Assembly (NCBI GenBank): GCA_938037185.1 | Contig: CALHQK010000095.1 | Span: 1-64,000 of the forward strand | DNA: 64,000 nucleotides | Direction: 5' to 3' | DNA from: an uncultured Riemerella sp. | Lineage (GTDB): Bacteria; Bacteroidota; Bacteroidia; Flavobacteriales; Weeksellaceae | Part shown: positions 8,598 to 15,637 of the stretch, in pieces | Position numbering within the stretch: the stretch's first letter is position 1 | Layout: every line of letters starts with the position of its first letter | Notes under the pieces: model-generated | Databases searched by the model: none | Told to the model about the DNA's origin: nothing | Seen by the model: the letters and a program-made list of their open reading frames with translations, nothing else | Translations under genes and position numbers: made by a program

Positions 8598-9956
8598 ATG
8601 AAGAGGATTTTAAGCATAGAATTTAAAAATATTTTTAGAAATAACGCCTTCCGAATCGGAGTCTTGGTGGTTTTTCTCTTTGGGCTTTACGGAATTTATT
8701 ACGGAAATAGAGTCATAGAGGAACAAAAAGAAAATATTTCCAGAATAGAACATCTGGAAAATGAGAATATAGAGCACATTCTGCACATTGCAGGCGCGGA
8801 GAACACGGCAGGAACGGATATTTATTACATGATTTTTCATACTTATAATCCACCGACTGACTGGGCAGCGTTTTCTCTGGGGCAGAGAGATATTCTAAAC
8901 TACAATATCAAAACCAAAATCTTGGCATTAGAAGGGCAGATTTATGATAATGAGCTGACTAATCCTTTGTCCCTTTTGGTGGGCAATTTGGATTTGTCAT
9001 TTGTTTTTATTTATCTTTTTCCGTTATTGATTATTGCTCTTGGTTTCAGTTTGATTTCGGAGGAGAAAGAAACGGGAGTATGGAGTATGATAAAGATTTC
9101 TGGAGTGCCTACGCTTAGTTTTGTTTTTTATAAAATCTTCGCAAGGTGGCTGATAGTGGTGTCTTTGGTCATTATACTGATGATCGTGGCGGCTTTGGTT
9201 TTCAAGGCTGGTTTTGGAGTGGTGTTTTTTGCTATTTTAGGAATTTCTATTTTTTATGTAAGTTTTTGGTTTGCAGTGGTTTGGTTTGTTAATTCATTGA
9301 ATAAAAACTCAACTTACAACACCATTTTGTCCGTGGGGATTTGGATTGTGCTATGTTTGATGTTTCCTGCTTTGGGAAATACGATAATTACGGCTACCAC
9401 TCCTGTTCATGAGGCTATGGAAACCACACTCATCCAGCGTGAAGCCTATCATGAGAAGTGGGATAAGCCCAAATCGGTAACGATGAACAAATTTTACCAA
9501 GAATATCCCGAGTATAAAAAATATAAAATTCCAGAAGAAAAATACTATGTAGCAGGCTGGTATTACGCGATGCAGTATGTGGCTGATAAAGAGGCAGAAC
9601 CGACCTCTAAACTGATGGAACAAAAACTGATGGAACGCCAGCACAAAGCCGAAACTTTGGGAATGTTTCTTCCTACGGTAGGAGTGCAGAGAATGTATAA
9701 TGCTTTGGTTAATACAGATTTAGAGGCACATATGAGATATTTGGCATCGGTGAGAAAACATCACAAAGCCGTGCGGGAGTTTTTTTATCCTTATATTTTT
9801 GAGGAAACTTTGACTAAAAATACGCCTTGGGAAAAAAGACCTAAATACCAGCCGCCAGCAGAGAGTGCAGATATTAACTGGAAATCCTTATTTGTGGGCG
9901 TATTGTACTCTTTATTGCTTGTGTTTATCGGAATAAAATTGACTAAAAAAATATAG
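8598..9956 (+). CDS. ABC-2 type permease, DUF3526-like (second of pair)
   Basis: A 452-residue permease with the same layout as its upstream neighbour: one N-terminal segment (18-38), a soluble loop, a membrane block with FVFIYLFPLLIIALGFSLI (about 135-155) leading to the conserved EEKETG turn, a second soluble loop (about 265-420) and a C-terminal segment. The two permeases probably form a heterodimer driven by the ATPase encoded 6 bases downstream. The shared plan suggests an old duplication. Confidence 0.85.
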   Translation: MKRILSIEFKNIFRNNAFRIGVLVVFLFGLYGIYYGNRVIEEQKENISRIEHLENENIEHILHIAGAENTAGTDIYYMIFHTYNPPTDWAAFSLGQRDILNYNIKTKILALEGQIYDNELTNPLSLLVGNLDLSFVFIYLFPLLIIALGFSLISEEKETGVWSMIKISGVPTLSFVFYKIFARWLIVVSLVIILMIVAALVFKAGFGVVFFAILGISIFYVSFWFAVVWFVNSLNKNSTYNTILSVGIWIVLCLMFPALGNTIITATTPVHEAMETTLIQREAYHEKWDKPKSVTMNKFYQEYPEYKKYKIPEEKYYVAGWYYAMQYVADKEAEPTSKLMEQKLMERQHKAETLGMFLPTVGVQRMYNALVNTDLEAHMRYLASVRKHHKAVREFFYPYIFEETLTKNTPWEKRPKYQPPAESADINWKSLFVGVLYSLLLVFIGIKLTKKI

Positions 9957-9962
9957 AATTTT

Positions 9963-10658
9963 ATGCTTATTGCAGAAAACTTATCTAAAACATACGGAGA
10001 TTATAAAGCTTTAAATAATCTAAATTTAAAACTGAATAAAGGTGAAATTTTTGCTCTTCTGGGACAGAATGGAGCAGGGAAGAGCACGACTATCAATATA
10101 TTTTTAGGCTTTGTGAAACCGACCGGAGGAGTTGCGAAAATCAATGGAATTTCTGTGGTAGACCATCCAGAGGAGACCAAGAAATTCATCGCTTATATTC
10201 CTGAAACTGTACTGCTTTACCCTAATTTGACAGGTGTAGAAAATCTTAAATTTTTCTCCTCTTTGGCTGGGTTTGATTATGATAATGAGACGCTTACGAG
10301 CTTCCTAAGCAAAGCAGGACTGCAGTCTGATGCTCATCACAATAGGCTGGGGGGCTATTCTAAAGGGATGCGCCAGAAAGTGGGCATTGCCATTGCCATC
10401 GCTAAAAAGGCGAAAGTACTACTTCTGGATGAGCCTACATCTGGTCTAGACCCAAAGGCATCGAATGAATTTTCTGAAATATTGAAAGAATTAGCATCGG
10501 AGGGAACTACTATTTTCATGGCGACGCATGATATTTTTAGGGCAAAAGAAGTGGCTGATCGAATAGGAATTATGAAGCGAGGAAATTTGATTTCCGAAAT
10601 CAATGCCGATGAAATCTCCGCCAACGAGCTGGAAAAACTGTATCTTCAGACCGTTTAG
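9963..10658 (+). CDS. ABC transporter ATP-binding subunit
   Basis: A 231-residue cytosolic ATPase. Walker A is GQNGAGKST (about 34-42), the signature is GGYSKGMRQK (about 127-136), Walker B with the catalytic Glu is LLLDEPTSGLD (about 156-166), and the switch His is in MATHD. It is of the drug/lipid-exporter type (one nucleotide-binding domain) and completes the operon with the two DUF3526-like permeases. A hairpin terminator follows the stop. Confidence 0.93.
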   Translation: MLIAENLSKTYGDYKALNNLNLKLNKGEIFALLGQNGAGKSTTINIFLGFVKPTGGVAKINGISVVDHPEETKKFIAYIPETVLLYPNLTGVENLKFFSSLAGFDYDNETLTSFLSKAGLQSDAHHNRLGGYSKGMRQKVGIAIAIAKKAKVLLLDEPTSGLDPKASNEFSEILKELASEGTTIFMATHDIFRAKEVADRIGIMKRGNLISEINADEISANELEKLYLQTV

Positions 10659-10666
10659 AAATAAAA

Positions 10667-10691
10667 AAAAGACTTGAAAATCAAGCCTTTT
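10667..10691. terminator. Bidirectional terminator between convergent genes
   Basis: The stem is AAAGACTTGA / TCAAGCCTTT with one A-C mismatch and a three-base loop, flanked by A and T tracts. It ends the ABC operon (+) and overlaps the stop of the minus-strand gene at 10690. Confidence 0.75.
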
Positions 10692-11001
10692 ACTTTTTTT
10701 TGGATTTTTTCTTCTTTTTATTTAGGACAACATTATATTTGAAACTATTGATATTCCAAACAGGGATATAATAAAAAAGGAAACTAAAAAGGTAGCTCAT
10801 AGCAAAGGATAAAAAAGCATCCATACTCAGCTGAAAAAGGGTGGTTCCTGTGAATAAATAATATACAATATTTGAAATTAAAAACACAATTATTCCCATT
10901 AAAACAGCGTTTATCAAGGAATATTTTACCCTTCCGAGCTGCATGCTGTTTTCCCAATATTCTATGAATTTTTCGTCTTTATCTTTATTTTTCTTATCCA
11001 T
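10690..11001 (-). CDS. Small membrane protein with lysine tail
   Basis: A 103-residue protein. I take the ATG at 11001 (MDKKNKDKDEK) rather than an upstream ATG at 11079, because the longer form would overlap the amidase gene and adds a stretch without coding character. Two hydrophobic segments (about 30-55 and 65-85) flank a short loop, and the C-terminus ends in a run of lysines. DUF2798-like small membrane proteins share this plan, but I cannot name the family. It starts 28 bases after the amidase stop, so it is likely co-transcribed. Confidence 0.7.
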   Translation of the reverse strand: MDKKNKDKDEKFIEYWENSMQLGRVKYSLINAVLMGIIVFLISNIVYYLFTGTTLFQLSMDAFLSFAMSYLFSFLFYYIPVWNINSFKYNVVLNKKKKKSKKK

Positions 11002-11029
11002 TTTTCTATTTTTTGCAAAGGTAGAGAAT

Positions 11030-12016
11030 TTATTTATATTTCTGAGCCAAAGCCTGTAGAATACTCCAAGTTTCCGCATCTAAAATACCATCATAGTTTT
11101 CTGGTCTGAAATGATACTGAAACGCCTCTATAACGCTTTTTGTCTGTTTGTCCCACATTCCTGTGATTTGGATATCATACCCAAAACTCTTAAAGGTTGA
11201 TTGTATTTTTCGTATAAAAGAAGCATCTTCATATAGTGTAGTAATATCTTCTAATGCACTTGGATAAAATTCTTGTTTTTTATCTTCATCATACCACATG
11301 CCTATTTGGTGTTTTTCATATAATGTTTTCCAAGGAAACAGAGGGCCTGGGTCTTGTTTTCTTGTCGGAGCAATATCTGAATGAGCCAAAATATTAGTAG
11401 GAGGAATCATATATCTTTTGCTAATATCTTTTACCAAAACGGCTATTTTTTCTATTTGGTGTTCAGGAAATGCTTGGAATTGTCTCTTTCCTAAACTATC
11501 TACTACATAGCCTGTATTTACTATTTCTATACCTATAGAACTGTCATTCAGATTGTTGCTGTTTTTCCAAGCGCTGATTCCTGCATGATAAGCTCTTTTG
11601 TTTTCATCTACTAATTGATAGATTTCGTGATCATCTAAATCACTTACAAGATAGTGGGAACTTACTGACTGCTGTGTCAAAACTCTTATGGATTTTTCAT
11701 TATCCAAAGCCGTATAGTGCAAGATGATGAATCTCTGGCGGAAGCCTTGTCCCAAGGAAGGGAAGTAAGTTTTAGTGATTTTATATTTTTTTGGCTTGGC
11801 CGAAACTATAGACCCATAGCTTATAGTATTATTATTTTTGGAGCTGTCCGCTATGTTCACTCTATAGAAATCCTCTGTTCCGTGGTGTTCTATTTTGGGT
11901 TTTTCAACAATCTTTTGTGTCGTTGGAGTAGGAGAGGCGGAAAAAACTACATTTTTTTGAGAAACACAGGAAAATAATATAATATTTAAACTCGTGATAA
12001 ATAATACTTTACGCAT
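11030..12016 (-). CDS. N-acetylmuramoyl-L-alanine amidase lipoprotein with PG-binding domain
   Basis: A 328-residue cell-wall hydrolase that cuts the amide bond between N-acetylmuramic acid and L-alanine. It has a lipobox LFSC (Cys17) and so is membrane-anchored outside the cytosol. The amidase-2 (AmpD-like) domain spans about 85-245, with zinc-site motifs ILHYTA and LAHSDIAPTRKQDPGP and the YHAG loop. The C-terminus (about 265-325) looks like a peptidoglycan-binding repeat (IQSTFKSFGYDIQITGMWD, then AFQYHF). The lipoprotein form suggests a role in wall recycling or turnover at the periplasmic face. Confidence 0.92.
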   Translation of the reverse strand: MRKVLFITSLNIILFSCVSQKNVVFSASPTPTTQKIVEKPKIEHHGTEDFYRVNIADSSKNNNTISYGSIVSAKPKKYKITKTYFPSLGQGFRQRFIILHYTALDNEKSIRVLTQQSVSSHYLVSDLDDHEIYQLVDENKRAYHAGISAWKNSNNLNDSSIGIEIVNTGYVVDSLGKRQFQAFPEHQIEKIAVLVKDISKRYMIPPTNILAHSDIAPTRKQDPGPLFPWKTLYEKHQIGMWYDEDKKQEFYPSALEDITTLYEDASFIRKIQSTFKSFGYDIQITGMWDKQTKSVIEAFQYHFRPENYDGILDAETWSILQALAQKYK

Positions 12017-12075
12017 TTTTATGAATAATTATTAAAAATTTTTTCCAAAAATACGAATAATTTTTTAGGATTTTA

Positions 12076-12107
12076 TTTGGTTATTTAAAAAAAACAATAT
12101 ATATTTG
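12076..12107 (+). promoter_or_regulatory. Consensus promoter of the tRNA Ser-Pro-Arg operon
   Basis: TTTG at 12076-12079, a 20-base spacer, then TATATTTG at 12100-12107. This matches the Bacteroidota consensus TTTG-N19-21-TAnnTTTG exactly. The first tRNA begins 40 bases downstream. Confidence 0.85.
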
Positions 12108-12146
12108 CAAACGCAATTACGGAATAGAAGTTCTTAAAGAATAAAA

Positions 12147-12229
12147 GGAGGGTTGCCGGAGTGGTTAACGGAGCAGTTTGCTAAACTGTCGACTTTTGGG
12201 TCGCATGAGTTCGAATCTCATACCCTCCG
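12147..12229 (+). tRNA. tRNA-Ser (anticodon GCU)
   Basis: The acceptor stem GGAGGGT pairs with ACCCTCC, the anticodon stem encloses loop TTGCTAA with GCT at 12180-12182, and there is a long variable arm (CGAC...GTCG) as required for a serine tRNA. The T loop is TTCGAAT. The 3' CCA is not encoded. Confidence 0.95.
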
Positions 12230-12245
12230 CAACTGGTATAATATT

Positions 12246-12320
12246 CGGGGTGTAGCGTAGCCCGGTCATCGCGCCTGGTTTGGGACCAGGAGGTCGCAGG
12301 TTCGAATCCTGCCACCCCGA
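12246..12320 (+). tRNA. tRNA-Pro (anticodon UGG)
   Basis: The acceptor CGGGGTG pairs with CACCCCG, and the anticodon arm is CCTGG-TTTGGGA-CCAGG with TGG at 12281-12283. The T arm contains GGTTCGAATCC. CCA is not encoded. It is second in the three-tRNA operon. Confidence 0.96.
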
Positions 12321-12356
12321 CAAAAGTTTATTAGTTCTTTTTAAAAACTAATTAAT

Positions 12357-12430
12357 GGGTGCGTAGCTCAGCTGGATAGAGCATCTGCCTTCTAAGCAGA
12401 CGGTCAAAGGTTCGAATCCTTTCGCGCTCA
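12357..12430 (+). tRNA. tRNA-Arg (anticodon UCU)
   Basis: The acceptor GGGTGCG pairs with CGCGCTC through two G-U pairs. The anticodon arm is TCTGC-CTTCTAA-GCAGA with TCT at 12391-12393. T loop GGTTCGAATCC. CCA is not encoded. It is last in the tRNA operon. Confidence 0.95.
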
Positions 12431-12442
12431 CTATTGAAAATG

Positions 12443-12474
12443 AAGACTTTACAGAAAAGTGAAGTCTTTTTTTG
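12443..12474 (+). terminator. Terminator of the tRNA Ser-Pro-Arg operon
   Basis: AAGACTT (12443-12449) pairs with AAGTCTT (12462-12468), followed by a T run, 13 bases after the last tRNA. Confidence 0.8.
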
Positions 12475-12632
12475 TTTTAACTAAGTAAACACCTTTGTTA
12501 TAAAAACTTTATTTATACTTTCTTTATTTTTCGTATTTAGTTTATAAATTAGTGTCTTTCTTGTCTTCGATGATAAAGTATGAATGGGATCAAATTTAAC
12601 ATCTTTAATCATCATATATGGAAAAATTTATA

Positions 12633-12813
12633 TTAATCAAAAAATAAAATTTTCTCTATATAATCTTCTGCATTCTCTTTCTGGAAGTAAACATGATTTT
12701 TATTGAAATCTTCTATATCCATATTCTCTTTCCAATTAACATCTAAATAAGATGTATTAGAAATAATGTATGAATCCAGCTCAATTTTGTAATCTTTAAC
12801 TTGTGGTTCAATT
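12633..12813 (-). pseudogene. Out-of-frame 3' continuation of the DNA methyltransferase gene
   Basis: Directly after the methyltransferase stop, the frame shifted by +1 stays open to a stop at 12633 and encodes about 60 residues with normal composition (KIEPQVKDYKIELDSY and onward, ending KILFFD). Removing one A from the AAAA run at 12819-12822 would give one protein of about 994 residues. The same frame has upstream ATGs at 12908 and 12866, but both lie inside the methyltransferase sequence, so a separate small gene is less likely. Confidence 0.6.
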
Positions 12814-15618
12814 TTATCTTTTAATAACTTCGCCTGTGCGCATGTTATCAAAATGATGGTCACCATTGATGTAGATTTGGTCAAACTCCGAAGAACGAAT
12901 GCTGTCATAGATTTTACGGAATTTTTTAGCGGTTTCTACATTACGCCAGATGACCAGCGTTTTCGCGCCTTCTCTGGTTTTTCCTTCTATGAATTTGATA
13001 TCGCCCACGCGCTGCATACGCTCTACATACAGCCCGATGAGATAGTTAAAGGTCTCTACCAAATCCACCTTTGTAGGCACCAGCTCGTTGTTCTCGGTAA
13101 CTTTCAGTTGGTAATTAAATGGATTACGGAACATCTGGATATTGAACAGATGGTCTCTGCTCTCTACATCCAGCATATAGTTCAGCAGGTATTCTTCTTG
13201 TGTCCGTTCATCGAAGTTTAATAAAGATTCACTCAGTTTATTAGGTAATTGCAGATTGTTCAGAGTATCTTCGTAATTTTCCAAAATTTGGTAAGTGAAC
13301 ATTCCTCCTCCTTTCCAGTTCACATCTTTACTAATTCCTTTATGAGAATTATTTAAAACTTTTTTCATTCTTATCAGAGGATATTCATTAAAATATTTGC
13401 CCATTTCAACACCTATCCATTTACGATTCATTTTATGACTTACAGAAATTGTTGTACCACTACCAACGAAATAATCAAGTATTAAATCATTTTCTTTAGA
13501 AGTAATATCTATATATCTCTTTAGTAATATTTCTGCATTTTCTGTAGAAAATCCTGTAGTATTAGAGTAACCAGAAATATCTGTCCAATTTGTACCTAAA
13601 ACTTTCTCATTAGTTGATTTTACCAAATATTTTGGATTCATATTTTGGGATCCACAACTTGGACATGAATTTATTTGACCTTTATAATGAATATATTTAC
13701 AATTTTTACAATCTAATCTTAATTCCCCAATACTAATTTTTTCATCAATTTTATCTTGAGAATATTTGAAATGTTTACCAACTGGAGGTGCTAATTCAAG
13801 TCCAAAAAAAACTTTTGAACTTCCTTGTCCTTCAGAATCATTCATATGTCTCCAATAAGCTTCTCTTTCTTCATCTAGCTTAATTACAGGATTATTATAT
13901 GTAAAAAGTTCATTTTTAGAATAAATAGTCAAATAATCAAATGAATAAGATAGGGTTTTTACATCAACATTTGTTTTATTTTTAAAAATTCTATTAATGA
14001 CATTTTGGTTTCTAAAATTTTCTAAGCCAAATACACTATTCATAAAAGATCTTATATAATAATCTCCATGATAATCTGATCGTATTCCAATAACCCCTTC
14101 ATCTAATAATAAATCTTTAGTAAGAGTAATTCTATCATATAATAACTGGATCCAAGAAGAATCTAAAAAATTAGTTTTATAAAGAAACTCACTAGAATGT
14201 TCCAAGTTAAAAGGTGGATCAATATAAACACTTTGTATACTGCCATTATACTTATTAGACAATAAACTTAGTGCTTGGAAGTTTTCGGAGTTTATCAGTA
14301 GTCCGTTGGTTTCTTCATCTAAGTTGTCAAACTCACCCAGCAGCTTGTCCTTAAACTCTTCGGAGAAGTGCTTGGTATCCAAGACCAAGAAAGGCTCTCC
14401 TGTCAGCTGCTCGGCAGAGGTAATGGTAACATCGTACAGCTCTTTCCACTCCTGCAGTTGTGCTTGGTTGGCAGCTATCTCAGCATAATATTCCTCTGGA
14501 ATACGGTCCAGCGTGATGCAGTAGTTGGTACTGATAACGAATTTCTTCTTCAGCCATAGTTTCTTTTGGAAATCCTCTATCTGCGCTAGGAAAGTGATGA
14601 TTTTGGACGCCACGGTTTTCAGGGCTTTTATCTTGGAGAGCTGCGCCGTGAAAAAGGCTGGATTTTCGGTATTGATATCATCTATGTACAAGACTTCGTT
14701 TTTGATATAGAAATCCAACTCACGAGACAAAAATCCACCCAAATCCTTATGGATGAAATAATCAAAACTATTACGAGAGATAAAACTGCTGAGATGTTTT
14801 TCTATAATCGTGCGGTTTTTGTTTTTCTCCGTCGGTGCTTTATCAAAAATACCAGAGAAGTCCTCTGCAGCGGCTAGATTAGCGACATGGGACTGAATAA
14901 CATTTATAGCCTCTGCCTCTAGGTCTTCTTGTTTTACGGTTTTCTTGTGTGGTTCATAGGTGAAATTGATGTACAGACTGCCATCCACCACCTCGATAGG
15001 CTGCTCTTCATAGATAGCAAAGCGGCGCTCCTGATCGCCTTGGGTTTTATTGTTATTTTGCTCAGTAGATGCTTCTTTTAGCTGGAAATGAACGAGTCTG
15101 CCATCGTTTGTCTTAAAAGCATAATTCTTCAGATACTCAGAAGTTTTGATGTAGTACTGGTCGTGATTTGCCCAATGTAGTTTCACTTCCTCACCTTCGT
15201 AAGGAATGGCATAGACATCTTTCTTGTAACGGCGCAAAGAGATAAAGTCTCCTGCTTTGTAATAGCGCTTAAAGAAACTTGCCAGATGCGAAAAAACCTC
15301 TTGCTCCAGAGCATTGGTGTCAATCGTGTTTTCCAGTTGTGCTTTCAGCTCGATGACTTTTGGGAGATTATTGGGGTCTATGCCTAAATCTTGGGCGTTC
15401 TTGATGGCTTTATCTAATTCTGCCCGAATATCCATGGAGTCCTTCGACTGGGTCTGTGCTAGTATATCTTTAATGTCTTTGGGCAGTTTGTTATTGATGA
15501 AATCCATCACCTGCTCGCGTTTTTGATTCATAATGCGGTAGATCCCAAAATCTAAATCCGCCTTATCCATCTCAAATATCTCTTTTAAAACTTTTTGTAA
15601 GTTTTCGTAATTGTTCAT
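12814..15618 (-). CDS. Site-specific DNA adenine methyltransferase, beta class, with zinc-ribbon TRD
   Basis: A 934-residue protein from ATG 15618, chosen because the ATG at 15651 would overlap the helicase. An N-terminal region (1-440) with no recognised motif precedes the methylase core. Motif IV DPPFNL is near 467 and the SAM-binding motif FVGSGTT near 717-723. This order is that of beta-class N6-adenine methylases, with target recognition between them. That region holds four cysteines (637, 640, 652, 655; CKNC and CPSC), a likely zinc ribbon. The part encoded by about 13300-14275 is much more AT-rich than its flanks. The gene starts 19 bases after the helicase stop, so the two form one system, probably antiviral restriction or its relic. 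The 3' end looks frameshifted (see 12633-12813). No nuclease motif was seen. Confidence 0.85.
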   Translation of the reverse strand: MNNYENLQKVLKEIFEMDKADLDFGIYRIMNQKREQVMDFINNKLPKDIKDILAQTQSKDSMDIRAELDKAIKNAQDLGIDPNNLPKVIELKAQLENTIDTNALEQEVFSHLASFFKRYYKAGDFISLRRYKKDVYAIPYEGEEVKLHWANHDQYYIKTSEYLKNYAFKTNDGRLVHFQLKEASTEQNNNKTQGDQERRFAIYEEQPIEVVDGSLYINFTYEPHKKTVKQEDLEAEAINVIQSHVANLAAAEDFSGIFDKAPTEKNKNRTIIEKHLSSFISRNSFDYFIHKDLGGFLSRELDFYIKNEVLYIDDINTENPAFFTAQLSKIKALKTVASKIITFLAQIEDFQKKLWLKKKFVISTNYCITLDRIPEEYYAEIAANQAQLQEWKELYDVTITSAEQLTGEPFLVLDTKHFSEEFKDKLLGEFDNLDEETNGLLINSENFQALSLLSNKYNGSIQSVYIDPPFNLEHSSEFLYKTNFLDSSWIQLLYDRITLTKDLLLDEGVIGIRSDYHGDYYIRSFMNSVFGLENFRNQNVINRIFKNKTNVDVKTLSYSFDYLTIYSKNELFTYNNPVIKLDEEREAYWRHMNDSEGQGSSKVFFGLELAPPVGKHFKYSQDKIDEKISIGELRLDCKNCKYIHYKGQINSCPSCGSQNMNPKYLVKSTNEKVLGTNWTDISGYSNTTGFSTENAEILLKRYIDITSKENDLILDYFVGSGTTISVSHKMNRKWIGVEMGKYFNEYPLIRMKKVLNNSHKGISKDVNWKGGGMFTYQILENYEDTLNNLQLPNKLSESLLNFDERTQEEYLLNYMLDVESRDHLFNIQMFRNPFNYQLKVTENNELVPTKVDLVETFNYLIGLYVERMQRVGDIKFIEGKTREGAKTLVIWRNVETAKKFRKIYDSIRSSEFDQIYINGDHHFDNMRTGEVIKR

Positions 15619-15637
15619 AGTGTTAATAATTATCTGA

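Noticed and set aside
11002..11079. Upstream ATG at 11079 for the small membrane protein
   Set aside because: It would overlap the amidase gene by 50 bases and adds a stretch without coding character before a good ATG at 11001.
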